The notes under the pieces: model-generated
Database searches by the model: none
What the model saw: the letters and a program-made list of their open reading frames with translations, nothing else
What the model was told of the DNA's origin: nothing
Position numbers and translations under genes: made by a program
NCBI RefSeq assembly: GCF_000378245.1
Contig: NZ_KB899492.1
Location: 186,001-250,000, forward strand
Direction: 5' to 3'
Length of the DNA: 64,000 nucleotides
Source of the DNA: Aromatoleum toluclasticum ATCC 700605
GTDB taxonomy: Bacteria > Pseudomonadota > Gammaproteobacteria > Burkholderiales > Rhodocyclaceae
In this document: piece by piece, positions 9,412 through 20,994 of the stretch
Numbering within the stretch: position 1 is the stretch's first letter
Layout: every line of letters begins with the position of its first letter

Positions 9412-10632
9412 ATGACCGCCTCAATCCGGTTCGGCCTCGACCGCCTGCTCGAAGACTCCGCGCTGCGCCGCCCGCTCGCCGGCCGCCGCGTCGCCCTGCT
9501 CGCCCACCCCGCCTCGGTCACGCGCGCGCTGATGCATTCGCTCGACGCCCTCGCGGCGCTGCCGGACCTGCGGCTCAGCGCCGCCTTCGGCCCCCAGCAC
9601 GGCCTGCGCGGCGACAAGCAGGACAACATGGTCGAGTCGCCCGACTTCATCGACCCGGCGCACGGCATCCCCGTGTTCAGCCTGTACGGCGAGGTGCGCC
9701 GCCCGACCGATGCGATGTTGGACAGCTTCGACGTGCTGCTCGTCGACCTGCAGGACCTCGGCTGCCGCATCTACACCTTCATCACGACGCTGCGCTACGT
9801 GCTCGAAGCCGCCGCGCGCCACGGCAAGGAGGTGTGGGTGCTGGACCGCCCCAACCCCGCCGGCCGCCCGGTCGAGGGCCTGGTGCTGCGCCCCGGCTGG
9901 GAGAGCTTCGTCGGCGCCGGGCCGCTGCCGATGCGCCACGGCCTTACGATGGGCGAACTGGCGCGCTGGTTCGTCGCGACGCTGAAGCTCGACGTCGACT
10001 GCCAGGTCGTCGCGATGGAGGGCTGGCAGCCCGACGCCGCGCCCGGCCACGGCTGGCCGCTGGACGAGCGCAGTTGGGTCAACCCCAGCCCCAACGCGCC
10101 CAACCTGTCGATGGCGCGCGCCTACGCGGGCACCGTGATGCTGGAAGGCACGACGCTGTCCGAAGGCCGCGGCACGACGCGCCCGCTGGAGCTCTTCGGC
10201 GCGCCCGACATCGACGCGCGCGCGATCCGCACGGAGATGCAACGCCTCGCCCCGCACTGGCTCGGCGGCTGCGTGCTGCGCGAGTGCTGGTTCGAGCCGA
10301 CCTTCCACAAGCACGCCGGCAAGCTGTGCAGCGGCCTGCAGATCCACGTCGAGGATCCGGCGCATTACGACCACGCCGCATTCCGTCCGTGGCGCCTGCA
10401 GGCGCTCGCCTTCAAGGCGCTGCGCGGCCTGCAGCCCGACTACCCGCTGTGGCGCGATTTCCCCTACGAGTACGAGCACGACCGCCTCGCGATCGACCTG
10501 ATCAACGGCAGCGAACTGTTGCGCCACTGGGTGGACGATCCGGCCGCGACGCCGGCCGACCTCGACGCCCTGACCGCTCCCGACGAGTCCGGCTGGACCA
10601 CCGCGCGCGAACCCTTCCTGCTGTACCGCTAA
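9412..10632 (+). CDS. DUF1343/NamZ-type exo-beta-N-acetylmuramidase-like protein
   Basis: 406 residues with the DUF1343 hallmarks: GLDRLL near the N-terminus, LLAHPASVT, FGPQHGLRGDKQDN, PVFSLYGEVRRPT, DLQDLGCRIYTFITTL, then WVLDRPNPAG and WVNPSPNAPNL. Characterised members (NamZ, Bacillus subtilis) remove N-acetylmuramic acid from the non-reducing end of peptide-free glycans. This copy has no signal peptide, so it may act in the cytoplasm on recycled or imported wall fragments. It follows the DOMON-like gene by 26 bases and may be part of the receptor operon, although its ATG has no clear Shine-Dalgarno. Confidence 0.85.
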   Translation: MTASIRFGLDRLLEDSALRRPLAGRRVALLAHPASVTRALMHSLDALAALPDLRLSAAFGPQHGLRGDKQDNMVESPDFIDPAHGIPVFSLYGEVRRPTDAMLDSFDVLLVDLQDLGCRIYTFITTLRYVLEAAARHGKEVWVLDRPNPAGRPVEGLVLRPGWESFVGAGPLPMRHGLTMGELARWFVATLKLDVDCQVVAMEGWQPDAAPGHGWPLDERSWVNPSPNAPNLSMARAYAGTVMLEGTTLSEGRGTTRPLELFGAPDIDARAIRTEMQRLAPHWLGGCVLRECWFEPTFHKHAGKLCSGLQIHVEDPAHYDHAAFRPWRLQALAFKALRGLQPDYPLWRDFPYEYEHDRLAIDLINGSELLRHWVDDPAATPADLDALTAPDESGWTTAREPFLLYR

Positions 10633-10663
10633 ACGGCGCAACGCTATCGCCGGCTTCAACAGC

Positions 10664-10677
10664 TTGATACAAATCAC
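10664..10677 (+). promoter_or_regulatory. FNR/DNR-like binding site upstream of the EF-hand gene
   Basis: TTGAT-ACAA-ATCAC matches the TTGAT-N4-ATCAA consensus at nine of ten positions. The centre at 10670.5 lies about 41-45 bases upstream of the transcription start expected from the promoter-like elements at 10689-10708, which suits a class II activator site. Confidence 0.5.
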
Positions 10678-10688
10678 TTTTCCATGAC

Positions 10689-10705
10689 TGGCCCGACGCT
10701 TGCAT
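10689..10705 (+). promoter_or_regulatory. Sigma-54-type -24/-12 promoter for the EF-hand gene
   Basis: TGGCCCG-ACGC-TTGCA has GG (10690-10691) and GC (10702-10703) exactly 12 bases apart, one mismatch from TGGCACG-N4-TTGCA. The expected start of transcription is near 10716, 44 bases before the GTG of the EF-hand gene. No NtrC-type enhancer dyad was seen in the preceding 100 bases; an FNR-like box is present instead, so a sigma-70/FNR promoter is an alternative reading. Confidence 0.5.
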
Positions 10706-10759
10706 AGTGGCGGCGGTTTTCCGCATTTGCCGCGGAAACCACCAGGATGGAGAAACAAC

Positions 10760-11071
10760 GTGCTAACCAAAAGCCTGATCCGCGCCGCGCTCGCGCTGTG
10801 CGTGCTGCCCCCCGTGGTCGCCGCTGCCGCCGGCGCCTTCACACCCGCCGCCCTGGACTCCCAGCCGCAGCGCGCCACTGAACCCGAGCCGGACGCGAAC
10901 TACGTCTTCGGCCTGCTCGACCGCAACGGCGACGGCCGCATCGACGCCGCGGAAGCACGCGCCTCGGCGCCGCTGGTGAAGTACTTCGGCGACATCGACA
11001 CCGATTCCGACGGCAAGATCGACCGTACCGAGTGGGTCGCCTATTTCCAGCACATGGATCCGCGCACCTGA
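10760..11071 (+). CDS. Secreted EF-hand calcium-binding protein
   Basis: 103 residues from a GTG with a GGAG site 8 bases upstream. A signal peptide (LIRAALALCVLPPVVAAAAG) is followed by a short linker and two canonical 12-residue EF-hand loops, DRNGDGRIDAAE and DTDSDGKIDRTE, in a paired arrangement. It should bind two Ca2+ ions in the periplasm or outside the cell. It stands alone behind its own promoter region; no partner can be named. Confidence 0.85.
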   Translation: MLTKSLIRAALALCVLPPVVAAAAGAFTPAALDSQPQRATEPEPDANYVFGLLDRNGDGRIDAAEARASAPLVKYFGDIDTDSDGKIDRTEWVAYFQHMDPRT

Positions 11072-11260
11072 GATCCGCGTCCCTGGTGTAGCGCTGCGCC
11101 CTTGATCAGCCTGACTCGGCGCGGCGCGCGGCGTCCGGTCGCCTGAGTCGCCTTCATACATCATCGCAGCCTGCCGCGGCCCCTTCCCGCCGGCTACAAT
11201 TCGCAACCAGGTGTTGCGCCCGACCCGCGGCGCGACACGTCCGCCACCGGAGCGAATGCG

Positions 11261-12202
11261 ATGAACGACGCCCTGCGCATCTTTGCGTGCAACTCCAACC
11301 GCGCGCTGGCCGCAGAAATCTGCGACAAGCTCGGGCTGGCGCTGAGTCCGCTGGAGATCTCGCGCTTCTCGAACGACAACCTGCACGTGCAGATCCGCGA
11401 TAACGTGCGGGAGCGCGACGTGTTCGTCGTGCAGTCCTTCACCGAGCCCGTCAGCGACCACATCATGGAGCTGATGATCACGCTCGACGCGTTGCGCAGC
11501 GCCTCCGCGCGGCGCGTCACCGCGGTGATCCCCTATTACTCCTACGCGCGCTCGGACAAGAAGGACGCGCCGCGCATCTCGATCACCGGGCGGCTGATCG
11601 CCGACATGCTGCAGACCGCCGGCGCCAACCGCGTGCTGACGATGGACCTGCACGCCGACCAGGTGCACGGCTTCTTCTCGGTGCCGGTCGACCACCTCAC
11701 CGCGATCCCGACCATCGCCGATCACTTCCGCCGCAACCACGACCTCGCGCACATGGTCGCGGTGGCGACCGACGCCGGCGGCGCGAAGCGCGTCGGGCGC
11801 TTCTCGGAGAAGCTCGGCATCCCGATGGCGATCATCGACAAGCGCCGCGTCAGCGACACCGACGTGAAGCACGGGGAAGTGGTCGGCAACGTGCGCGGGC
11901 GCGATGTCGTGATCTTCGAGGACGAGATCTCGACCGGCGGCACCCTGCTGTCGACGATCGCAACGCTGAAGGCCGCCGGCGCGCGCTCGATCCACGCCGG
12001 CGCCGTGCACGGCGTGCTGTGCGGCCCGGCGATCGAGCGCCTGCGCGACGCGCCGATCGAGTCCATCGTCGTCACCAACACCGTGCACATGCCGCCGGGC
12101 AAGCGCCTGGACAAGATCACGCAGCTCACCGTCGCGCCGCTCTTCGCGTCCGCGATCGAGCGCATCCACAGCGGCGAGAGCGTCGGCGCGCTGTTCGAGT
12201 AA
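11261..12202 (+). CDS. Ribose-phosphate pyrophosphokinase (PRPP synthetase) paralogue
   Basis: 313 residues, the usual Prs length. It should make PRPP from ribose 5-phosphate and ATP. Visible elements are RFSNDNLHVQI, the flexible-loop region YYSYARSDKK in place of the usual YARQDR, VLTMDLHADQVHGFF, and a PRPP-binding loop FEDEISTGGT instead of the typical DDMIDTGGT. The Asp-to-Glu/Ser changes in the loop, and the absence of the ispE/rplY neighbours normally beside the housekeeping prs in betaproteobacteria, suggest a second, divergent copy. The ATG at 11261 is preceded by a GGAG element. A TACAAT hexamer near 11195 could be a -10 box. It is convergent with the DedA gene, 12 bases apart. Confidence 0.88.
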   Translation: MNDALRIFACNSNRALAAEICDKLGLALSPLEISRFSNDNLHVQIRDNVRERDVFVVQSFTEPVSDHIMELMITLDALRSASARRVTAVIPYYSYARSDKKDAPRISITGRLIADMLQTAGANRVLTMDLHADQVHGFFSVPVDHLTAIPTIADHFRRNHDLAHMVAVATDAGGAKRVGRFSEKLGIPMAIIDKRRVSDTDVKHGEVVGNVRGRDVVIFEDEISTGGTLLSTIATLKAAGARSIHAGAVHGVLCGPAIERLRDAPIESIVVTNTVHMPPGKRLDKITQLTVAPLFASAIERIHSGESVGALFE

Positions 12203-12214
12203 GGGCGCGGCGGC

Positions 12215-13138
12215 TCAGGCCGGGCGGTTCGCCGCCAGCCAGGCTTCATAGCCCCCCTTGAGGGGCCGCGCCGCGGCGTAACCGAGATCGCTCAGGACAT
12301 GGGCGGCACGCACCGCGGTCGCGTCGCCGGGGCAGGCGCACATCGTCACGATCGGCCGCTGGAGCGGCCAATCGCCTACCGCCAGCAGGAGCTTGTCGAT
12401 TTCGGCCGCGCGCGCGCCGTCGATCGCCCCCCCGGTCGCGATCAGCGCGGGACCGCGCAGGTCCAGGAACAGCGGCGGGGCGTCGGACGCCATCGCCTCG
12501 ATCAGTTCGGACGGCGTGATGTGCGGGATCGCCGCGAGCTTCTCGAAGCGGTAGCGCTGCCACAGCTTCCACGCGATCCACCCGCCCAGCGCAAGGGCCA
12601 GCCCGACGATCATCGTCGTGCCGTGGCGACTCATCGCCGCGAGCGCGCCCTGCAGCTCGTCGCGCAGCCACCAGCCGGCAAGAATCGCGCCCCCCGCCCA
12701 CAGCGCCGCCCCTGCTGCTGCGGCCGCCAGGAAGCCCGGCAGCGGCATGCGCAGCGACCCCGCGATGGGCGGCGCGACGGTCGAGAAGCCCGGCACGAAC
12801 TTCGCGACGACCAGCGACCACAGGCCCCAGCGCATGAAGCGCGCCTCGGTCTGCGTCACGCAGGATCCCGGATTGATCGACAGCCGGCACAGGCCCGACA
12901 ACACGCGATAGCCGAAGATGCGCCCCGCGAGATACCACACCCAGTCGGCGACGCCCGAGGCCAGGACCGCTGCCGCGAGCATCGCGCCCGCCTGGCCGGA
13001 GCCCGCCGCGAGGCTGCCCGCGACCAGCAGCGTCGGCACGGCCGGCACCGGCAGACCGAGTTGCTGCAGCAGCACATTGACGAACACGACCCAAACGGCG
13101 TCGCGCTGGATTGCTTCGGTGATCTGGCTGAGATCCAT
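12215..13138 (-). CDS. DedA-family membrane protein fused to a rhodanese domain
   Basis: 307 residues. The N-terminal two-thirds is a DedA/SNARE-associated membrane protein with a re-entrant segment (NVLLQQLGLPVPAVPTLL), a conserved FVPGFSTVAPPIAGSLRM motif and a closing pair of helices. DedA proteins take part in lipid-carrier recycling and envelope homeostasis. Residues from about 210 form a rhodanese domain ending in a Cys-containing active loop, MCACPGDATA, so it could carry persulfide. The start is ATG 13138 with GGGAG 9 bases upstream. The fusion places a sulfur-transfer domain on the cytoplasmic side of a DedA protein; its substrate is unknown. Confidence 0.87.
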   Translation of the reverse strand: MDLSQITEAIQRDAVWVVFVNVLLQQLGLPVPAVPTLLVAGSLAAGSGQAGAMLAAAVLASGVADWVWYLAGRIFGYRVLSGLCRLSINPGSCVTQTEARFMRWGLWSLVVAKFVPGFSTVAPPIAGSLRMPLPGFLAAAAAGAALWAGGAILAGWWLRDELQGALAAMSRHGTTMIVGLALALGGWIAWKLWQRYRFEKLAAIPHITPSELIEAMASDAPPLFLDLRGPALIATGGAIDGARAAEIDKLLLAVGDWPLQRPIVTMCACPGDATAVRAAHVLSDLGYAAARPLKGGYEAWLAANRPA

Positions 13139-13164
13139 CACGCCGCTCCCGGCGTCGCCGGGCA

Positions 13165-13210
13165 GCTCCAAAACGAAAGAACCACGATTCTCTCGCGAAA
13201 ACCGTGGTTC
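13165..13210 (-). terminator. Intrinsic terminator of the small secreted protein gene
   Basis: On the minus strand, GAACCACG (203-210 of the 13000s) pairs perfectly with CGTGGTTC (13179-13186) across a 16-base loop and is followed by a T-rich tract, TTTCGTTTTG. It lies 39 bases after the stop codon at 13249. Confidence 0.65.
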
Positions 13211-13248
13211 CGTATCCCAGCCGGGAGGAATCGGCGCGAACTGCGGGT

Positions 13249-13620
13249 TCAGCGCTCCGGCTCGCCCTTGATCCCGCGCACGAAGGCCTTGCTGCCGTCG
13301 CGCACGGTGTGGCCGATCGTGATGCCGGTGCGCTTCATCGCGTCCCAGGTCACGACCGCTGCGTCACGCGCGGTATGACCGACCGTCTTGCCGGCCTTCC
13401 CGGCAGCCTGCCCCACTTCCTTGCCGGCATCGCGCGCGCCGGTGCCGATGTCGTGCATCGTCGAACCGACGCCGTGGCCGACGTCCTCGGCGGTCGTCGA
13501 ACCCTCTCCGGCCGCGGCAGACAGCGATGCCGTCACGCCCAGCGCGAGCACCAGGCCGACGAGTAAGCGGGTAATGGAAGCCGGTCCGCGAGACCGGCGG
13601 TTTCGCATGCGTGTTTGCAT
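13249..13620 (-). CDS. Small secreted protein with amphipathic Gly/Ala/Lys repeats
   Basis: 123 residues starting MQTRMRNRRSRG, ATG 13620 with AGGAG upstream. A cleavable signal (LLVGLVLALGVTASLSAAAG) precedes a low-complexity region with recurring units such as DVGHGVGSTMHD, DIGTGARDAGK, EVGQAAGKAGK and TVGHTARDA, an 11-residue-like periodicity resembling LEA or apolipoprotein helices. It may protect or coat membranes or proteins under stress; this is inference from repeat character only. It is flanked by its own terminator and lies downstream of metH, but a 207-base gap with an inverted repeat suggests separate transcription. Confidence 0.7.
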   Translation of the reverse strand: MQTRMRNRRSRGPASITRLLVGLVLALGVTASLSAAAGEGSTTAEDVGHGVGSTMHDIGTGARDAGKEVGQAAGKAGKTVGHTARDAAVVTWDAMKRTGITIGHTVRDGSKAFVRGIKGEPER

Positions 13621-13722
13621 GATCGGGTCTCTCCTGTCGAAAAGATGCATCGGCGCGATGCCGGTGCAGGCAGCGGCGATGGACGGGACGGACGCCATCG
13701 CCCATTCCAAGCATAGCGCAGA

Positions 13723-13742
13723 CTTACCGGTTTCTCGGTAAG
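13723..13742. promoter_or_regulatory. 7-bp inverted repeat, possible operator
   Basis: CTTACCG (13723-13729) and CGGTAAG (13736-13742) are exact complements 6 bases apart, in the gap between metH and the small secreted protein gene. On the minus strand it is followed by a TATGCT hexamer (13710-13715) that could be a -10 element, so the repeat would overlap the promoter region of the secreted protein gene. Confidence 0.4.
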
Positions 13743-13827
13743 AAGGCGTAACCTGAAAAGCCGCGTGCCTTGCGCCGTGGAGGCGGATCCCGCCGTGCAG
13801 CCGTCGAGGCGGCGCAAGCGCCCTTCG

Positions 13828-17586
<3,759 letters not shown>

Positions 17587-17641
17587 GTTCTACCTCGGTC
17601 TGGCGAATTCACAGGCACCGGGCGAAGGCCGCAAGAGCGCA

Positions 17642-17690
17642 CAAAAGCAAACGGCGCGGCAAACCCCGGTAGTGGTTTGCGAGCGCCGTT
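17642..17690 (-). terminator. Regulated terminator (expression platform) of the metH SAH riboswitch
   Basis: On the minus strand AACGGCGC (17683-17690) can pair with GCGCCGTT (17650-17657), extended inward by GCAAACC with GGTTTGC, and a TTTT stretch follows at 17643-17646. The 5' arm contains the GGCGCTC segment needed for the riboswitch pseudoknot, so terminator and ligand-bound aptamer exclude each other. This predicts an ON switch: SAH binding prevents termination. Confidence 0.72.
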
Positions 17691-17740
17691 GTTCGGTTGC
17701 CGAGCCTGGCCCGTCAAAATCGGGTCGCAGCGCTCCTCGG
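17681..17740 (-). ncRNA. S-adenosylhomocysteine (SAH) riboswitch aptamer
   Basis: Reading the minus strand from 17740: CCGAGGAGCGCTGCGACC, a variable hairpin, GCCAGGCTCGG, a short linker, then CAACGGCGCTC. These are the conserved blocks of the SAH riboswitch. CCGAG pairs with CTCGG (P1), and GAGCGC pairs with GCGCTC to form the pseudoknot. The known class lies upstream of ahcY, metH and metF in proteobacteria and activates expression on SAH binding. It lies about 95 bases upstream of the metH ATG. Confidence 0.88.
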
Positions 17741-17750
17741 CAATCGGGAG

Positions 17751-17779
17751 ATTCTATGGAATTTTCCCGTCGGTGCCAA
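17751..17779 (-). promoter_or_regulatory. Sigma-70 promoter of metH
   Basis: On the minus strand, TTGGCA (17774-17779) and TAGAAT (17751-17756) are separated by 17 bases. Each hexamer is one mismatch from consensus. The predicted transcription start, about 17744, is just before the first base of the SAH aptamer. Confidence 0.7.
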
Positions 17780-17792
17780 GCCGGCGGGAAAA
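17762..17792. terminator. Symmetric hairpin after pilY1
   Basis: TTTTCCCG-t-CGG, a 7-base loop and CCG-g-CGGGAAAA form a long stem with one internal mismatch, starting 9 bases after the pilY1 stop codon. Its TTTT/AAAA flanks allow a T-run on the plus strand but only a weak one for leftward transcription. It overlaps the metH -35 box, so pilY1 transcripts could run into or be stopped at the metH promoter. Confidence 0.4.
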
Positions 17793-17800
17793 CCTGGAAG

Positions 17801-20800
17801 TCACATCAGCGGCCGCCAGTAGATCACGCGGGCGCCCTTGGAGGCGCCCCCGCCCGGGCGACTGGGAAGCTGCTTGGACACGGTCGTGGCACCGGTCGTA
17901 CGCGTCAGCACGAACTTGCCTTTCGAGGTCACGACGATGACGGGCCGGCTGGCGAGGACGTCGCCGATGAACTGGCCGCTGGCGTAGAGCTCGGTCGAGC
18001 TGGAGCTCTTCACGATTGCGCCCCCTGTGCCCGCATCGATCATCATCAACCAGCTCGAGCCCCCCTTGCCGCAGATTTCACGCACCGGAAGGTTCACGGT
18101 AAACACCAGGACGCCCGATGGATCCAGCGCCGGATTGGTGTTCACGCGCCCGTATTGCATGGGGATGTCCCAGTACCAGCCGCGTTGCACGCCCGCCTGC
18201 AGCGGATTGGTCGTCACGGTGACGGTCGTCGCGGTCAGGCTGGCTGTGCCCTGGCACACGAAAGCCCCGTTGCCGCCGCCCTTCGGACAGCTGCTGCCAT
18301 TGCTGCCGCGGATGTCGGGCAGGGCGGGGGAAACGGAACTGACGTCGTCGATGATGCCGTACATCGTTTGCGTCTGCGTCGCGTGGGCGTTCTGGCCCGC
18401 TCCCGGCACATCGGTTTCGCCCAGATACTGCCCGGTACCGACATGGACGAGGAACTTGTTCGCGTCGCCCGCCACCTGCCCCACCGCGGGCGCACTCGTG
18501 ACGGGCTGCGGCGCGCCCGCGCCGTCCTTCAGCTCCGCAATCTTCACCGCCGTCCAGTTGGAGAGATCGAAGCGCCAGACATTGCCCAGCAGGTCGCCAC
18601 CGTACACGTAGTACGCGACGTCATCCGCCGCCGCGATGCTCAGCCGCGAAAGATGGGTAAGCCCCGCCGGGGCGGTGCCCGAGCCTACGCCGGTGGCTAT
18701 CGTCTTCATGATCCGCCCGTCGGCGGGATCGAGCGCCCATACGTAACCCTTACCGTCGCTGTTGTTGTAGCCCGACGTGACGAGCACGAGCCAGCCGTCG
18801 TTCGGCGTCCGGACGATCAGCGGCGTGCCGAAGCTGAAGCCGCTGCCTGTCGTGGAAGGAACGGTCTCCCATTTCACCATCGCCGCCGCAGCGGTTTCGG
18901 TGGCCGGCCGGGGATTGGTGACATTCAGCGCGTAGTAGCCGTTGCCGCCCTTGCCCAGCCCGCCGACCAGCAGCATCCCCTTGAAGCTCGCGGTGCTGAC
19001 CTGCGCGAGGGCCGGCGTCGCATCGACGAAATAGCGGTGTGCGTAGTTCGGGTCGGCCAGACGCGACAATTCGCCGTGCAGCAGCTTCGGCACGTAGGCC
19101 CACAACTCGTCGCCGCCATCGTTGTTCAGGTCGTCGCCGCCGCCGAACGCATGCAGCATGCCGTCGTTGGCGGCCTGAAAGACCACCGGGCCGCTGGTGA
19201 AGCTGCCATACACCGGCTCGGCGTTGATGATGTCGCCGAGCAGGTGCTGGCGCGGCCGGAAGCCTGCGCCTTCCCTGCTGCGATCGCCGCGGATGTAGTC
19301 GATCACCTCCGCGGTCAATCCGGTCGCCGTGTCGGCGAAATTGCCGGCGGTGAATGCCGCCCCACTCGATCCTTTCAGCGAAACGATCTTGCGGCTCGCT
19401 GCCGGACTGGCGAGGCCGTCCAGTTTCTTCTGCGCCGACCACAGTGCATCGCCGATCGGCAGGCCGGTCGAGAGGTCCAGCGAGTGCGCGATGAGGTCGC
19501 CCGTCCAGTAACCGGACTGATACACGGATTCGTAGCCGATGGTGTTCGCAGCGATGCGCTGGCTCGTCACGGCGACGGCCGCGGCCGCGCTGTCCTGCTG
19601 CGAAGCGGCATTGACTGCGCCGGTGAAGGCGCGAGCCAGTTCGGACTGGCTCCCGGCCTTGGCCGATACGCCGCCGCCCTGGCGGGCGGCTTCGACCAGC
19701 AGCGAGTCCTTGCGCGGATCCTTCAGCGGATCCGTGAAGGCATCGCCGAACGCGATCGTGTAGGTGCGGACGTTGTTGGATTTCTTCTCACCCTTCGGAT
19801 GCACGATATCCGGGCGCAGGTCCGTCTCGTAGAGGGCCTGGGCGACGTCATCGAGAAAATCGCTGCCGTTCGTGCCGTACAGGTGGTTGGCATCCTTGAG
19901 TTTTGTGTCGAAATTCGAAGTGTCACACTTCGTGCCTCCCCCGTTGTCTCCATCGTAGTCGCACAGGTAGGCGTTGTTCGACAGGGCCCGGTCCTCGGAC
20001 GAAAGGCCATCGGTCATCAGGAAGGCGTGGTTGCGCTGGCACCAGTAGCCGCTCTGCACTGGCGCCGTCGCGGTGCCCAGATCGAGGAGGCGGTGCGGGG
20101 CGGAAGCGCCCTGGCGGAAGAATTCATTGACGCTCACGGTGCTGCCGGAACGCAGGGTGAGCGATCCCGTGTAGCCCACGCTGAAATACTGGCCGACGTC
20201 GGCGAGTGCCTCGGACAAGGGCGCCGCATCGACGCTGGCTGCGGCGCCGATCCCGGCGAGGCTCGTCTTGAACGCGCTGATGTTCAGCGCTTCCACGGCC
20301 CGGACCAGCCGTCCGCCATCGGCGCCGTTGTAGGTCGCCAGGCCCGCCCTGACGCCGCCCCCGGTCGACGACACCGGGATCGCCGCCAGCGCGTCGAGGA
20401 GCGAGGCCTTCGCGACATCCAGGCGCGTCCGGGTATCCGGCTTGCGGTCGCTCCAGGCGGTCAGGGCGCCGGTGCGGAAATACCAGTTCAGGTAGTGTCC
20501 GGAATAACGCCCGGGCGCATAGACCATCCCGTCGGTGTCCACCAGCAGACGCACGTTGTCATAGCTCACGGAATCGGCGAAACACACCTGGTTCGCGTCG
20601 ACGCCGACTTCGCACGGGGAGGTGTCGGTACAGCTGGGCAGCTTGGACTGCTTGCCGACGATCAGTCGCACCCGCGGCTTGTTGCCCACGAGCGCCAGAT
20701 AGACGGCATCCGTGGACGCAATCTGCTTGTCCGTCGGGCATGCGTAAACACCCGATGTCGCCGAATACGGCGCCTCGGGCAGGATGTTCCTCATCGAGCT

Positions 20801-20965
20801 CGAATTGTCGAGCACGAACAGGTAGTTCGGCGGCGCGTTGTTGCCGACGACCATCGGGTAGTCGGCGAGGTCGGTCTGCGCCGCCAGCGGCGCTGCGGCA
20901 CAGGCGGCGAGGAGGGCGAGGCAGGACGAAATGAGCGTGGCGATTCGTGGAATCGGCTTGTGCAT
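17801..20965 (-). CDS. pilY1: Type IV pilus tip/biogenesis protein PilY1 (PilC-type beta-propeller)
   Basis: 1054 residues from ATG 20965 (GGAG upstream). A signal peptide (LISSCLALLAACAAAPLAAQ) is followed by a von Willebrand A-like start (LFVLDNSSSM, MIDAS-type DxSxS). The C-terminal half is the PilC beta-propeller: DIINAEPVYGSF, QAANDGMLHAF, GDELWAYVPKLLHGEL, RYFVDATP and LLVGGLGKGGNGYYALNV. An acidic DLNNDGGDE loop near the propeller resembles the calcium-binding site that controls pilus retraction in Pseudomonas PilY1. It should act at the pilus tip in adhesion and fibre assembly. It is the last gene of the minor pilin operon, as in Pseudomonas. Confidence 0.92.
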   Translation of the reverse strand: MHKPIPRIATLISSCLALLAACAAAPLAAQTDLADYPMVVGNNAPPNYLFVLDNSSSMRNILPEAPYSATSGVYACPTDKQIASTDAVYLALVGNKPRVRLIVGKQSKLPSCTDTSPCEVGVDANQVCFADSVSYDNVRLLVDTDGMVYAPGRYSGHYLNWYFRTGALTAWSDRKPDTRTRLDVAKASLLDALAAIPVSSTGGGVRAGLATYNGADGGRLVRAVEALNISAFKTSLAGIGAAASVDAAPLSEALADVGQYFSVGYTGSLTLRSGSTVSVNEFFRQGASAPHRLLDLGTATAPVQSGYWCQRNHAFLMTDGLSSEDRALSNNAYLCDYDGDNGGGTKCDTSNFDTKLKDANHLYGTNGSDFLDDVAQALYETDLRPDIVHPKGEKKSNNVRTYTIAFGDAFTDPLKDPRKDSLLVEAARQGGGVSAKAGSQSELARAFTGAVNAASQQDSAAAAVAVTSQRIAANTIGYESVYQSGYWTGDLIAHSLDLSTGLPIGDALWSAQKKLDGLASPAASRKIVSLKGSSGAAFTAGNFADTATGLTAEVIDYIRGDRSREGAGFRPRQHLLGDIINAEPVYGSFTSGPVVFQAANDGMLHAFGGGDDLNNDGGDELWAYVPKLLHGELSRLADPNYAHRYFVDATPALAQVSTASFKGMLLVGGLGKGGNGYYALNVTNPRPATETAAAAMVKWETVPSTTGSGFSFGTPLIVRTPNDGWLVLVTSGYNNSDGKGYVWALDPADGRIMKTIATGVGSGTAPAGLTHLSRLSIAAADDVAYYVYGGDLLGNVWRFDLSNWTAVKIAELKDGAGAPQPVTSAPAVGQVAGDANKFLVHVGTGQYLGETDVPGAGQNAHATQTQTMYGIIDDVSSVSPALPDIRGSNGSSCPKGGGNGAFVCQGTASLTATTVTVTTNPLQAGVQRGWYWDIPMQYGRVNTNPALDPSGVLVFTVNLPVREICGKGGSSWLMMIDAGTGGAIVKSSSSTELYASGQFIGDVLASRPVIVVTSKGKFVLTRTTGATTVSKQLPSRPGGGASKGARVIYWRPLM

Positions 20966-20994
20966 GACTCTGCTCCGGAAGCGACTGCGTTTGC

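Noticed and set aside
17587-17760. Cobalamin riboswitch upstream of metH
   Set aside because: The leader lacks a B12-box and is too short; the conserved blocks fit the SAH riboswitch instead.
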